From Gulosibacter sediminis (GTDB taxonomy: Bacteria; Actinomycetota; Actinomycetes; Actinomycetales; Microbacteriaceae), in contig NZ_CP097160.1 in assembly GCF_023370115.1 (NCBI RefSeq), forward strand, positions 62,001 through 126,000: DNA of 64,000 nt, given 5' to 3'. Below are positions 1 through 9,251 of the stretch, one piece after another (within the stretch, counting starts at the first letter, position 1; the number at the start of each line of letters is the position of its first letter). The position numbers were made by a program, and so were the translations under genes. Under the pieces are notes generated by a model that was given only the letters and a program-made list of their open reading frames with translations, had not been told where the DNA came from and did not search any database.

Positions 1-526
1 GTTCGCAGGCGAGCGCCATCGCGATCATGACGCGCTGCCGCTGACCGCCAGAGAGCTCGTGCGGATACGCCTGCGCCTTTTCGGCCGGCAGATCGACGTC
101 GGCGAGCAGCTGCGCCACGCGCTGCTTGCGGGCCGCTTCGGTCTTCCACGAATCTGTGATGTGCAGTTCGAGCGCCTCGATGATCTGCTGCCCGACGGTG
201 CGCACCGGGTTGAGCGAGTGCATCGCGCCCTGGAAGATGATCGACGCTTCAGCCCAGCGCAGCGCGCGCAGCTGGCCGAAGTTGAGCTCGGCGAGGTCGG
301 TGTCGCCGATCAGCACCCGGCCCGTGAGCTTCGAGGTCTTCGGCAGCAGCCGCAGCACGCTCATGACGAGCGTCGACTTGCCTGAACCCGACTCTCCCGC
401 GATGCCGAGGGTCGAGCCCGAGGGCAGCTCGAGCGTCACGTTCTTCACGGCGTGCACCTCGCCGCGGTCGTTGCGGCCCGAGGTGCGGTAGACGATCGAG
501 ACGTCTTCAAACAGCAGGTCGGGCAT
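1..526 (-). CDS. Oligopeptide/dipeptide ABC transporter ATP-binding protein (DppD/OppD-like), C-terminus cut by window edge
   Basis: This is the energy-coupling ATPase of the peptide importer whose permeases and solute binder lie immediately upstream on the same strand. The visible 175 residues begin [14 protein letters not shown] and contain a Walker A loop GESGSGKST, a Q-loop region ([12 protein letters not shown]) and the ABC signature LSGGQRQR near the cut end. The spacing between Walker A and the signature is normal for the OppD/DppD family. Its ATG overlaps the stop of the preceding permease as ATGA, so it is translationally coupled. The Walker B half and the oligopeptide C-terminal extension lie outside the window. 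Confidence 0.93.
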   Translation of the reverse strand, partial: MPDLLFEDVSIVYRTSGRNDRGEVHAVKNVTLELPSGSTLGIAGESGSGKSTLVMSVLRLLPKTSKLTGRVLIGDTDLAELNFGQLRALRWAEASIIFQGAMHSLNPVRTVGQQIIEALELHITDSWKTEAARKQRVAQLLADVDLPAEKAQAYPHELSGGQRQRVMIAMALACE

Positions 527-1434
527 CAGCGCTTCCTTAGCGTCGGGTTGAGGATGTTCTCTACGGCGCGACCGATGAGCGTGAACGCGAGCACGACGAG
601 CACGATCGCAAGGCCGGGAATGAGGATGTACCACCAGTAGCCGTTCGAGGCACTGGATGCGTCGGTCGCGTTCTTGAGGATCGTGCCCCACGACTGCGTG
701 AGCGGGTCGCCGAGGCCGAGGAACGCAAGGGTCGATTCGGCGATGATCGCCGAGCCGATCGTGAGGGTGGTGTTCGCGAGCACGAGCGGCAGCACGCCCG
801 GCAGCAGGTGCTTCAGCATGAGGTGCCAGTGGCCGGCGCCGAGGGCGCGCGAGCGTTCGATGTAGTCGCGCGACTCGACTGCGAGGGTCTGGGCGCGCAC
901 GACGCGGGCGGTGCCGGCCCACGAGGTGAGGCCGATCGCGATGATGATCGTGAGCGTGCCGCGTTCAAGCACCGACGAGAGCACGATCGCGAGGATCAGC
1001 GAGGGCAGCACGAGGAAGAAGTCGATGATGCGCATCATCAGGCCGCCGAACCAGCCGCGGAAGTGACCCGCGGCCATGCCGACGATCGTGCCGATGATCA
1101 TCGACATCGCGGTTGCGGCGATGCCGACGGCGAGGGAGGAGCGTGCGCCCCAGACCATGCGCACCCAGAGCTCGCGGCCCTGGTTGTCGGTGCCGAGCAG
1201 GTGCTCGGCCGAAGGTGGCGCGAAGCGGTCGGGGGTGCCGATCTTCGTGACGTCGAGCATCCAGTCGGGCGCGATGATCGGCGCGATGAGGGCGATGGCG
1301 CCGACGATGACGAGGAACACGAAGCCGAACATGCCGGCCTTGTAGGCCGAGAAGTCGCGGCAGAACTGCGAGAACGATTTCCACTGCCGGGCCCGGGCCA
1401 TCTGGCCGGGGGAGCGGGTTGCCGTGATGGTCAT
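526..1434 (-). CDS. Peptide ABC transporter permease (DppC/OppC-like)
   Basis: Inner-membrane permease of the peptide importer, 302 residues, the usual length for DppC. An N-terminal cytoplasmic stretch precedes a first membrane helix and a long extracytoplasmic loop. The core helices follow, with the permease EAA-type loop ending in [20 protein letters not shown], which docks on the ATPase. The loop motif [20 protein letters not shown] is typical of DppC. I chose the ATG at 1434, which overlaps the upstream permease stop as ATGA. A longer reading to 1590 has no ribosome site and runs into the neighbouring gene. Confidence 0.95.
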   Translation of the reverse strand: MTITATRSPGQMARARQWKSFSQFCRDFSAYKAGMFGFVFLVIVGAIALIAPIIAPDWMLDVTKIGTPDRFAPPSAEHLLGTDNQGRELWVRMVWGARSSLAVGIAATAMSMIIGTIVGMAAGHFRGWFGGLMMRIIDFFLVLPSLILAIVLSSVLERGTLTIIIAIGLTSWAGTARVVRAQTLAVESRDYIERSRALGAGHWHLMLKHLLPGVLPLVLANTTLTIGSAIIAESTLAFLGLGDPLTQSWGTILKNATDASSASNGYWWYILIPGLAIVLVVLAFTLIGRAVENILNPTLRKR

Positions 1435-2474
1435 GCGCGCCTCACTCGGGGGTCGAGCTGGCGGTAGATGAGGTCGGCCAGCAGATTCATGACGATGATG
1501 ATGGCCGAGAACACGACGAACGTGCCCTGCAGCAGCGGGAGGTCGGGGCCCTGGATGGCCTCGAAGGTGAGCTTGCCGAGGCCCGGCCACGAGAACACCG
1601 TTTCGACCGTGACCGCGCCGGCGATGAGACCGCCGATGTGCATGAACACGAGGGTCACGGTGGGCAGCAGCGCGTTCGGCACGGCGTGGCGCTCGCGCAC
1701 GAGATCCTCGCGCAGGCCCTTCGCGCGGGCGGTCGTCAGGTAGTCGGCGTTCATCTCCTCGATGAGCGAGGAGCGCATGACCATGAGGTACTGCGCGAAC
1801 ACCACTGCGACCATCGTGAGCACCGGCAGCACCATGTGTGCGATGACGTCGAGCGTGAGCCCGAGCGGATCAGTGGGTGCCCCGGGCGAGCGCATGCCGC
1901 CCGTCGGGAACCAGCGCAGGGTGCCGCCAAAGACCATGAGCAGGATCAGGCCGAGCCAGAACGTTGGCACCGACCAGAACACGAGCGAGACGCCCGAGGC
2001 GATCTTGTCGAACATCCCGCCGTGCCGCCACGCCGAGCGCTGGCCGAGCCAGAGCCCGAGGGCGATCGCGAGGATCGCGGCGGTGCCGGTGAGCAGGATC
2101 GTCGGCCAGAAGTACTGCCCGATGAGCTCGGAAACCGGCCGACGATAGACGTAGCTCTCGCCGAAGTTGAGGGTGAAGACGTTGCCGATGAAGTCGAAGA
2201 ACTGCTGGAACAGCGGCTTGTTCAGGCCGTACTGCTCGCGCAGCGTCTCGATCTGCTCGGCCGACATGGGCCGCTCCCGGGCGATCTTGGCGACAGGGTC
2301 GCCCGGGAGCAGCTTAAAGGCGAAGAAGCCGAGCAATACCACCATCACGAGGCTGATCGCCGCCCCGCCAAGCTTGGCGCCGAGGTAGCGCCAGAACGAG
2401 GAATCGCGTTGCGGTTCCTCCGCCTGCGCGGTGGTTTGAATAGCGGATGTTGACGGTGGTACTGCATTCGACAT
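1431..2474 (-). CDS. Peptide ABC transporter permease (DppB/OppB-like)
   Basis: The second membrane subunit of the importer, 347 residues. It shows the family order: a first helix (ISLVMVVLLGFFAFKLLPGD), the conserved segment with LREQYGLNKPLFQQ, then five further hydrophobic helices. An EAA-type ATPase-docking loop (YLTTARAKGLREDLVRERHA) and the conserved ETVFSWPGLG motif lie near the C-terminus. The N-terminal ~35 residues are polar and low-complexity, so the exact start is less sure; ATG at 2474 is the first Met of the conserved reading. It follows the solute-binding protein by 20 nt and overlaps the next permease by 4 nt. Confidence 0.95.
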   Translation of the reverse strand: MSNAVPPSTSAIQTTAQAEEPQRDSSFWRYLGAKLGGAAISLVMVVLLGFFAFKLLPGDPVAKIARERPMSAEQIETLREQYGLNKPLFQQFFDFIGNVFTLNFGESYVYRRPVSELIGQYFWPTILLTGTAAILAIALGLWLGQRSAWRHGGMFDKIASGVSLVFWSVPTFWLGLILLMVFGGTLRWFPTGGMRSPGAPTDPLGLTLDVIAHMVLPVLTMVAVVFAQYLMVMRSSLIEEMNADYLTTARAKGLREDLVRERHAVPNALLPTVTLVFMHIGGLIAGAVTVETVFSWPGLGKLTFEAIQGPDLPLLQGTFVVFSAIIIVMNLLADLIYRQLDPRVRRA

Positions 2475-2494
2475 GTCGGCTCGCTTCGGCGTTG

Positions 2495-4339
2495 TTACTC
2501 GATGTCCGCGGACTTCTTGCGGCGCGAGATCATCACCACGACGACGATCGCGGCAACCACCACGACACCGCCGATGACGATCCACAGGCCGGTCTGCGAA
2601 CCGCCGCCCGAACCGCTCTCGCCCACCGGGGTCACGTCCATGAAGCCCCAGTAGCCGGACTGGTTCGCGATGATGCCGTTGTCGGTCGGCATCTTCGTGA
2701 AGTTCTCGAAGCGGTCAGAGCGGTAGGCCTCGAGCTGGTTCGGGTAGTAGAGCGCGACCTGCACCGAAGCGGTGTAGTTCATCGCGAGCATCTCGTGCAC
2801 GAGCTCGACGCGAGCATCATGGTCGAGCTCGGTGCGCTGCTGCTCGTAGAGCGAGTCGAACTCCTCATCGCAGTAGCCGTCCTGCGTCGTGCCGCCGTTG
2901 CCCTCGGTGTCGGTGGGCAGGTTGGCGCAGGTGTTGATACTGAGCTGGTAGTCGGGGTCGGGGCCGAGCGACCATCCCGAGAAGTACATGTCGTAGTTCC
3001 CCGCGGTGGTGTTCGCTGAGAGGGTGTCGCTGTCGGTGGCCTCGACCTTGAGGTCGATGCCGATGTCGGCCATCCACGGCTGGATGTACTCCGAGAGCGC
3101 CTGCTCGGTCGGGTCGGAACCGTCGATCTGCAGGGTCAGTGTGAGCTTTTCCCCGTCTTTCTCACGAATGCCGTCGGCGCCCTCGGTCCAGCCGGCCTCG
3201 TCAAGCTGCGTGCGCGCGGCCTCGGGGTCGAACTCCATAATCGAGGGGTCGTCCTCGGGCAGCATCCAGGTCTCGTAGCTCGCGGGCACGAAGCTCGTGG
3301 CGTGCACGCCCTGGCCGTCCATGACGTTGTCGAGCAATGCCTGGCTGTCGATGCCCTTGCGGATCGCCTGGCGCACCTCGACGTCGGCGAGCGCGGGGCT
3401 CGAGTTGCCGTAGGCCTCGCCGTCACGGGTGACCTGCCCCGGGTTGATGGCGATGGACGTGTAGCGGCGGCCCTCGCCGGAGCTCGTGGTGATGCCCTCT
3501 TCGCCCTCAAGCGCGCTGAACTGCTGCGGCGTGAGGCCCGAGATGAAGTCGATGTCACCGGCGCGCAGCGCCTGGATCGACGCGTCGTTATCGGTGTAGT
3601 AGACGTACTGGAGCTGGTCGATACTCGGAGCACCGCGCCAGAAGTCCGGGTTCGCCTTGAGTACGAAGCCCTCATTCGGTGAGTAGCTCTCGAGGATGTA
3701 CGGGCCCGAACCGACCACGTCGGCGTCGTTCGGATACTCCGACGGGTTGTCGATTTCGCTCCAGATGTGCTCGGGCACGACCGGAATCTCCTGGCCGGGC
3801 ACGGGGGCCTGCGGCGCAGTGAGGTTGATGATCAGCGTCGTGTCGTCAGGCGCTTCGACCGATTCGAAGTTGCTCACGAGGCTGCCGTTGGCGGTGCCCA
3901 TGAGGTCGTCTTCCATCATCTGGTCGTAGGTCCATTTGACGTCCTCGGCCGTGATTGGCTCGCCGTCGGACCAGGTCATGCCCTCGCGGATCTTGTAGAC
4001 CCAGCGAGCACCGTCCTCCTCGGTCTCCCACGATTCGGCGAGGCCCTCGGTCGGCGAGCCGTCCTCGGCGCTGTACTGCACGAGGTTCTCGTACATGTAC
4101 CGCAGCGCGTTGGTCGGCGTGAGGTAGATCGAGGTGAAGGGATTGAATGAGTCGATGAAGCCCGAGGTGGCCAGGCGCATGGTGGTGGCGCTGACGGCCG
4201 ACTCGGACGGCGATGCCACAACGGGCCCCGCGGGCGACAGCGAGAGTCCGACTGCAGCAGCGGTTAACGCGGCCGCGGTGCGAAACGCCAGAGGTCGAAT
4301 TTTGGTTCGCAACGTGGATCCTTTCAGCCGCGAGTTCAT
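2495..4339 (-). CDS. Oligopeptide ABC transporter solute-binding protein with a C-terminal membrane anchor
   Basis: Extracytoplasmic family-5 (DppA/OppA) binding protein, 614 residues, the first gene of the importer operon. A Sec-type signal (residues ~12-42, ending VVASPS) is followed by the family pattern: DSFNPFTSIYL near the N-terminus, AESWETEEDGARWVYKIREG, then SDGEPITAEDVKWTYD. There is no lipobox Cys. Instead the C-terminus has a Gly/Ser linker, one hydrophobic helix (WIVIGGVVVVAAIVVVVMI) and a positively charged tail, so it is probably held by a C-terminal transmembrane anchor rather than by lipid. Start at ATG 4339 gives a clean signal peptide. Upstream 4340-4528 is comparatively AT-rich and presumably carries the operon promoter. 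Confidence 0.93.
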   Translation of the reverse strand: MNSRLKGSTLRTKIRPLAFRTAAALTAAAVGLSLSPAGPVVASPSESAVSATTMRLATSGFIDSFNPFTSIYLTPTNALRYMYENLVQYSAEDGSPTEGLAESWETEEDGARWVYKIREGMTWSDGEPITAEDVKWTYDQMMEDDLMGTANGSLVSNFESVEAPDDTTLIINLTAPQAPVPGQEIPVVPEHIWSEIDNPSEYPNDADVVGSGPYILESYSPNEGFVLKANPDFWRGAPSIDQLQYVYYTDNDASIQALRAGDIDFISGLTPQQFSALEGEEGITTSSGEGRRYTSIAINPGQVTRDGEAYGNSSPALADVEVRQAIRKGIDSQALLDNVMDGQGVHATSFVPASYETWMLPEDDPSIMEFDPEAARTQLDEAGWTEGADGIREKDGEKLTLTLQIDGSDPTEQALSEYIQPWMADIGIDLKVEATDSDTLSANTTAGNYDMYFSGWSLGPDPDYQLSINTCANLPTDTEGNGGTTQDGYCDEEFDSLYEQQRTELDHDARVELVHEMLAMNYTASVQVALYYPNQLEAYRSDRFENFTKMPTDNGIIANQSGYWGFMDVTPVGESGSGGGSQTGLWIVIGGVVVVAAIVVVVMISRRKKSADIE

Positions 4340-4528
4340 CTTTGACCCGCGGTTGCACTTGATTATTACCGGGAGATTTCCAGCGGTCAATAGATCCGTT
4401 ACGTATCCTGAACCCAAATGCGATTGGAATCCGCGAGATGCCCGCGATTTCCCATATGCATGCGCGCTCATTGATGCAGGATGCGTAACGCATCTTGGCA
4501 CGTACTGTCGCGGAACCGCGCGTGGGAA

Positions 4529-5602
4529 TCACCGAATTTGCAGGAATTGCTGCAATTGAACGATTCGCTCGTTGAGGGATGCGAGGCTCGCGTGCTCGGT
4601 GGTGGCGTGCGCGCCGGCGCCGCGCGGTCCGAGCCCGTCGACTGTCGGGATGCCTGCCGCGCCGAGGAAGTTCGTGTCGCCGCCGCCGGCGGCGGGTCGC
4701 CCCTCAAGGCCGAGTTCACGGGCGAGCGCCTCGTCGGCGGGGCTCGGCTGCCAGGTCGGGCGCTGACTGAGGCGAGTGACGCGCAGGGTCGCGCCGGGGC
4801 GGATGGGCGCGAGCGCGGCGAGGTGGTCGAGTACCCGCGCCTCCGACTCGGCATCGGCGAAGCGCAGCCCGAGCTCGGCGTGTGCCGCATCGGGGATCAC
4901 GTTTGCGCGCCCGCCGCCGTGCACCGTGCCCACATTGCAGAGCACGGGGCTCGAGAGGCCCGGGTCGCTCGTGATGGCGCGCACGCGCAACAGCTGGTCG
5001 ATGAGCTCGTCGATGGCCGAGACGCCGGCCTCGGGGTCGAGGGCGGCATGGGATGCGCGGCCGGTGACCTCGAGGCGCAATCGGCAGCTGCCGCGGCGCC
5101 CAATCTTCAGGGCGCCGTCGGGGTGCGGTGACTCGAAGCCGATGGCCGCGGATGCGCCCTCGGCGCAGCGCAGCACGAAGTCGCGCGAGTTTGGCGACCC
5201 GACCTCCTCATCGCACACGAGGGCGATGCGCACGGCCCGATGCGGCAGTCCGCGTAGGGCGCGCAGCGCGTGCACCATGGCGACAATGCCCGACTTCATG
5301 TCGAAGACGCCGGGGCCGTGCACGGCGTCGTCGTCGACTCGCCACGGAACCTCGCCCGCGAGCGTACCGACGGGCCATACGGTGTCGAGGTGGCCGACCA
5401 GGAGTACCGGGGCGCCCTCGCCTGCGAGCTCGGCGCGCAGGTTCGTGCCCGCCGGGGTGACCTCCGTCGCGACGGTGGCGCCGCAGGCCTCGAGCTCGAC
5501 GGCGAGCAGTTCGGCCAGCCGCGCGGTCGCGGCGGTGTCGTTCGACGGTGATTCGATGTGCACAAGGCGATGCAGCAGTGCTAAGGGTTCGGAATCACGC
5601 AT
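4529..5602 (-). CDS. M20-family zinc peptidase/deacylase (candidate N-acyl-amino-acid desuccinylase)
   Basis: Dinuclear zinc hydrolase of the M20/ArgE-DapE-carboxypeptidase G2 family, 357 residues. Metal and catalytic motifs are present in order: GHLDT, GPGVFDMKSG, CDEEVGS (catalytic EE), an ESP Glu after the dimerisation boundary, and a final GAGAHATTEH His. The lid/dimerisation domain occupies roughly residues 170-285. The family hydrolyses N-acyl amino acids or small peptides. It is divergent from a GNAT acyltransferase and an N-acylamino-acid racemase, which suggests it is the deacylase closing a D-to-L amino-acid conversion route; that role is inference. No strong ribosome site precedes ATG 5602, but the homologous reading LLHRLVHIESPS starts immediately after it. 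Confidence 0.9.
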   Translation of the reverse strand: MRDSEPLALLHRLVHIESPSNDTAATARLAELLAVELEACGATVATEVTPAGTNLRAELAGEGAPVLLVGHLDTVWPVGTLAGEVPWRVDDDAVHGPGVFDMKSGIVAMVHALRALRGLPHRAVRIALVCDEEVGSPNSRDFVLRCAEGASAAIGFESPHPDGALKIGRRGSCRLRLEVTGRASHAALDPEAGVSAIDELIDQLLRVRAITSDPGLSSPVLCNVGTVHGGGRANVIPDAAHAELGLRFADAESEARVLDHLAALAPIRPGATLRVTRLSQRPTWQPSPADEALARELGLEGRPAAGGGDTNFLGAAGIPTVDGLGPRGAGAHATTEHASLASLNERIVQLQQFLQIR

Positions 5603-5691
5603 GTTAGGAAACGTATCCTTCCCTTGTGAGCGACGCAATGGCGCTATATGCTCACGATCAACTCTGCACGACGGGGAACTATAGGAGACGT

Positions 5692-6450
5692 ATGATGGCG
5701 CATCAGTCGTCACTCGTGGGGCGGCGCCTGGCTGGTGCCGACGAGTTGCACGAGGCCGCCGAGCTCTACACCCGGGTGTTTCGGTACGAGCCAAAGCGGG
5801 TCAACCTAAATCCCCTTCTCGTGCAGGCGATTATTCGCAACGGTGGCTCGGCCGTCGGCGTCTACGACGATGACCGCATCGTTGGCTTTGCCTATGGCTT
5901 CGCGGGGCGCGACCGCGATCGCGTCGACTTTCATTACTCGCAGGCGGCCGTCGTGGCACCCGAATACCAGGGCCGCGGCATCGGGCGCCTGCTCAAGCTG
6001 CTGCAGCGCGATGTCGCGCTCGAGTGGGGGCACGAGCGGATGCGCTGGGCCTTCGACCCGCTCGTCGCGCGCAACGGCCACTTCAACCTCAACACCCTCG
6101 GTGCGGTCGGGCTCGGCTTTCACCCCGACTACTACGACCGGGCCGACACCGACCGCATCATGGTCGAGTGGGACCTCACTGGTTCGACGGCGCGTGAGGC
6201 CAGTCCGGCCCCGGTGCTGACGAGCGCGGACTGGGGTGCGATCGTCCGCGACGAGGAGCGCGCCTGGATCGGCGTGCCGCGCCATACGCCGCCGCTGGGC
6301 TCGACCGAACGCGAGCGAGTCGCCAGCCGGGTGCGCGCATCCCTCGACGGACTGCTGCGGGCCGGCAATGTGCTCGTGGATTGCCTCGTGGTCTCCGAAG
6401 ACACCTCGGTGTACCTCGCGGTGCCGAGAGAACCAGGGGGCCGGTCATGA
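5692..6450 (+). CDS. GNAT-family N-acyltransferase (candidate amino-acid N-succinyl/acetyltransferase)
   Basis: Acyl-CoA-dependent N-acyltransferase, 252 residues. The GNAT core includes the acetyl-CoA pyrophosphate loop APEYQGRGIGRLLK (about residue 85-98) followed by WAFDPLVARNGHFNLNTLGAVG, a signature of a large GNAT subgroup often encoded beside enolase-superfamily acylamino-acid racemases. I chose ATG 5692 because AGGAG lies six bases upstream; longer GTG 5626 and ATG 5638 readings lack a ribosome site. It opens a six-gene rightward operon (next gene overlaps ATGA). A plausible -10 (TATATG, 5645-5650) lies upstream. The acyl donor is not determinable; succinyl-CoA is proposed from the known Geobacillus pathway. 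Confidence 0.85.
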   Translation: MMAHQSSLVGRRLAGADELHEAAELYTRVFRYEPKRVNLNPLLVQAIIRNGGSAVGVYDDDRIVGFAYGFAGRDRDRVDFHYSQAAVVAPEYQGRGIGRLLKLLQRDVALEWGHERMRWAFDPLVARNGHFNLNTLGAVGLGFHPDYYDRADTDRIMVEWDLTGSTAREASPAPVLTSADWGAIVRDEERAWIGVPRHTPPLGSTERERVASRVRASLDGLLRAGNVLVDCLVVSEDTSVYLAVPREPGGRS

Positions 6451-7118
6451 GCGAAGAAGACCTCAACCGCAGCCTCGTCTCGCCACGCGACCGCTTCGGC
6501 AATCGCGTGCGCAAGAACCTGAGTGCCGCGACGATGCAGGAGCGCGTCGTCGCGAGCGACACCCGCGCCCTCGCGGACACCTACGCGCGCCTCGACGAGA
6601 GCGGTGCGGCGCAGCAGGCCGCCGCCGTCGTGCTCGGCGCGCGCCGGCGCTTCATTGCAGGCGAGGGCAAAAGCGCTGCCTACGCGCTGCTGCTCGCGAC
6701 CGACCTCTCGGCGACACTTTCGAACATCCACCTCATCGAGGGCCGCGCGCTCACCCCGATCGTGGCGCTCACCGATGTGCGCGAGACCGACGTGCTCATC
6801 GTCTTCGCGATGCGCCGCTACAGCGCCGAAGTGATCCGTCTCGGGCGACTTTTCCATGAGGCCGGGGGGCAGCTCATCTGCATCACCGACAGTGAGTCGG
6901 CGCCGCTCGTCGACCTCGCGAACGTCGTGATCATCGTCGACACCGGCTCTGCCTCGTACGCCGACAGCCCCACGCCGGTCGTCGCCGTGGCGCACCTGCT
7001 CAGCACGCTCATCTCGGCGAGCGCGAAGGGGGCCCGCCGTCGGCTCACCGAGCGCGACCGACTCGCCCAGGAGCTCGGGCTCTACGAGCCCGATGAGGAG
7101 GCGCTCAGTGAGAATTGA
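6447..7118 (+). CDS. SIS-domain sugar-phosphate isomerase/binding protein
   Basis: A 223-residue protein consisting essentially of one SIS (sugar isomerase) domain. The N-terminal 30 residues are polar, followed by a helical segment, then the Rossmann-like SIS fold with RRRFIAGEGKSAAYALLLA and FAMRRYSAEVIRLGRLFHEA. The latter resembles the phosphosugar-binding half of RpiR/MurR regulators and 6-phospho-3-hexuloisomerases. No helix-turn-helix domain is present, so it is not an RpiR regulator as it stands. It is coupled on both sides (ATGA overlap upstream, 11-nt overlap downstream). Its role among amino-acid genes is unclear; handling a peptidoglycan-derived phosphosugar is one possibility. 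Confidence 0.8.
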   Translation: MSEEDLNRSLVSPRDRFGNRVRKNLSAATMQERVVASDTRALADTYARLDESGAAQQAAAVVLGARRRFIAGEGKSAAYALLLATDLSATLSNIHLIEGRALTPIVALTDVRETDVLIVFAMRRYSAEVIRLGRLFHEAGGQLICITDSESAPLVDLANVVIIVDTGSASYADSPTPVVAVAHLLSTLISASAKGARRRLTERDRLAQELGLYEPDEEALSEN

Positions 7119-8250
7119 CCGCATCCGCCTCTTTGAGGTATCGCTGCCGCTGCGCCGCAGCTTTGAGACGAGTTCGCACCGGAAGAGCGCGATCACGCAC
7201 GCGCTCGTCGAAGCCACGAGCGCCGACGGTGCGGTTGGCTGGGGTGAGATCGCGACGCCGCAGGACCCCTTCTTTGGCGCTGAGACGACCGGTACTGCCT
7301 GGCTCGTCGCGCCCGAGTTCCTCGCGCCCGCCGTGCTCGATCGCGAGTGGGCGCATCCCAAAGAGCTCGAGGCCGCGTGGGCGAAGGTGCGTGGCCACGA
7401 GTTTGCGAAGGCCGGCTTCGTTGGCGCGGCGTGGGATCTATTCGCGCAGTACGAGGGCCGCTCGCTCGCCTCGGTGCTCGGCGGCACCCGCGAGGTCGTG
7501 CAGGCCGGCGTCTCGCTCGGCATTGAACCATCGATTGACGCCCTGCTCGAGCAGGTGCAGCGGCAGCTCGACGCCGGATACTCGCGCGTCAAGCTGAAGA
7601 TCGCGCCCGGCTGGGATTTGGAACCGGTCACGGCGGTGCGGGCCGCGCATCCGCACCTCGACCTCCACGTCGACGCGAACGGCGCGTACGACTGGAGCGA
7701 TGAGGTTGCCGAGTTGTTTGAACGGCTCGATGCGAGCGCACTCACGATGATTGAGCAGCCCTTCGGCGTGCGCGATTTTCTCGCGCATCAGCAGCTCCAG
7801 CGGCGCATCGCCACGCCGATCTGCCTCGACGAGTCGGTCGTGCAACTCGACGACCTTGAGACGATGGTCCGGCTCGACGCCGGGCGCATCCTCAACGTCA
7901 AGGTGTCGCGGATGGGTGGGCTCACGCAGGCGCGCCGGGCGCACGACCGCGCGAGCGAGCTCGGCGTGCCGGTGTGGTGTGGCGGGATGCACGAGTTCGG
8001 CATCGGTCGCGCCGCGAACGTCGCCGTGTCGTCACTGCCGAACTTCTCACTGCCCTCTGATGTCTCGGGCAGCGACAAGTACTACGAGGAAGACATCATC
8101 CAACCCGCGGTCGCCGCGCAAGGCGGCACCGTCGCGGTACCGAAGGTGCCCGGCCTCGGCTACGAGGTGCGGGCCGATCGCATCACCGAACTGGCCAAGC
8201 GAGTGTGGGACTCCGCCGCCGCGCGGGTTCCGGAAGCAGAGGAAGTATGA
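7108..8250 (+). CDS. N-acylamino-acid racemase / o-succinylbenzoate synthase family enzyme (enolase superfamily)
   Basis: Mg-dependent enolase-superfamily enzyme of the MenC/N-succinylamino-acid racemase subgroup, 380 residues. The capping domain (~1-120) precedes a TIM barrel with the KxK catalytic motif (VKLKIAPGWD, ~162-164). Metal ligands sit in LHVDANGAYD, MIEQPFG and CLDES, and the second catalytic Lys in NVKVSRMGG (~266). The C-terminal CGGMHEFGIGRA loop is characteristic of this subgroup. GTG 7108 is preferred: AGGAGG lies six bases upstream; an ATG at 7093 is the alternative. No menaquinone genes are nearby, while an acyltransferase and an M20 deacylase are. N-acylamino-acid racemisation is therefore more likely than menaquinone synthesis. 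Confidence 0.87.
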   Translation: MRIDRIRLFEVSLPLRRSFETSSHRKSAITHALVEATSADGAVGWGEIATPQDPFFGAETTGTAWLVAPEFLAPAVLDREWAHPKELEAAWAKVRGHEFAKAGFVGAAWDLFAQYEGRSLASVLGGTREVVQAGVSLGIEPSIDALLEQVQRQLDAGYSRVKLKIAPGWDLEPVTAVRAAHPHLDLHVDANGAYDWSDEVAELFERLDASALTMIEQPFGVRDFLAHQQLQRRIATPICLDESVVQLDDLETMVRLDAGRILNVKVSRMGGLTQARRAHDRASELGVPVWCGGMHEFGIGRAANVAVSSLPNFSLPSDVSGSDKYYEEDIIQPAVAAQGGTVAVPKVPGLGYEVRADRITELAKRVWDSAAARVPEAEEV

Positions 8251-9251
8251 GCCCGAAATACCAGGTCATTGACGGTCACAACGACTTCGCGTGGGAGTGC
8301 CGCAAGCAGTTCGCGTACTCGACCGAGCCGTTCGAGGGACCGATTGCGACGACGCAGACTGACTATCCGCGGCTGCAGGCGGGCGGCGTTGCGGGCCAGT
8401 TCTGGTCGGTGTGGGTGAACCCCGACAAGGTCTCCGGGGCTGAGCAGGTTGTCGCGACGCTTGAGCAGATCGATTTCGTGCGCCGGCTCATTCACGACTA
8501 CCCCGACCGTCTCGCGTTCACACCGACCGCTGCCGAGGCGCGCGCCGCGATTGCCGAGGGCAAGATCGCCTCGCTGCTCGGCGTCGAGGGCGGCGCGCAA
8601 ATTCACGGCTCGCTCGCGGTGCTGCGCAACTATGCGCGGCTCGGCGCGCGGTACATGACGCTGACGTGGTCGCGCACCATTGATTGGGCCGACTCGGCGA
8701 CCGACGAGGCACGCCACGGCGGCCTCACCGACTTCGGCCGAGAGGTTGTGCGCGAGATGAACCGCATCGGCGTGCTCGTCGACCTCTCGCACGTCGCGCC
8801 GTCGACGATGCGGGATGCGCTCGAGGTGACACAGCGCCCGCCGATGGTGAGTCACTCGGGTGCGATCGGCGTCAATGATCACCCGCGCAACGTGCCCGAC
8901 GATGTGCTCGCCGAGATCGGCGCGCGCGACGGGGTCGCGATGGTGACGTTCGTGCCCTCGTTCCTCACGACCGAAGAGCCGGTGACGGTGAAGCACGCCG
9001 CCGACCACGTCGACCACTTCCGCGAAGTGGCGGGCGTGCACGCCGTCGGCCTCGGCGGCGACTTCGACGGCTCGGCCGACATGCCCGTCGGGCTCGAGGA
9101 CGTCGGCGGGTATCCGGCGCTGTTCGAAGAGCTCGAGCGTCGCGGCTGGAGTGAGCAGGAGCTGCGAGGCCTCGGCACCGAGAACGTGTTGCGCGTGCTC
9201 GAAGCATCCGACCCTGACTACCGCGCATTTCTCTCGGAGGTCGAACGATGA
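8247..9251 (+). CDS. Membrane dipeptidase (M19 / renal dipeptidase family)
   Basis: Zinc dipeptidase of family M19, 334 residues, which hydrolyses dipeptides and tolerates a D-residue at the C-terminal position. Metal-site motifs are visible: VIDGHND near the N-terminus (HxD), the bridging Glu in LLGVEGG, and His in VDLSHVAPS and VSHSGA. DFDGS near the C-terminus completes the substrate pocket. There is no signal peptide, so it is probably cytoplasmic and acts on imported dipeptides. ATG overlaps the upstream stop (ATGA). In context it would release free D- and L-amino acids for the racemase and the FAD dehydrogenase. Confidence 0.92.
   Translation: MSPKYQVIDGHNDFAWECRKQFAYSTEPFEGPIATTQTDYPRLQAGGVAGQFWSVWVNPDKVSGAEQVVATLEQIDFVRRLIHDYPDRLAFTPTAAEARAAIAEGKIASLLGVEGGAQIHGSLAVLRNYARLGARYMTLTWSRTIDWADSATDEARHGGLTDFGREVVREMNRIGVLVDLSHVAPSTMRDALEVTQRPPMVSHSGAIGVNDHPRNVPDDVLAEIGARDGVAMVTFVPSFLTTEEPVTVKHAADHVDHFREVAGVHAVGLGGDFDGSADMPVGLEDVGGYPALFEELERRGWSEQELRGLGTENVLRVLEASDPDYRAFLSEVER

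Noticed and set aside
808-1467. Plus-strand frame opposite the DppC-like gene
   Set aside because: It is a His/Asp/Arg-rich shadow of a clearly conserved permease on the minus strand.
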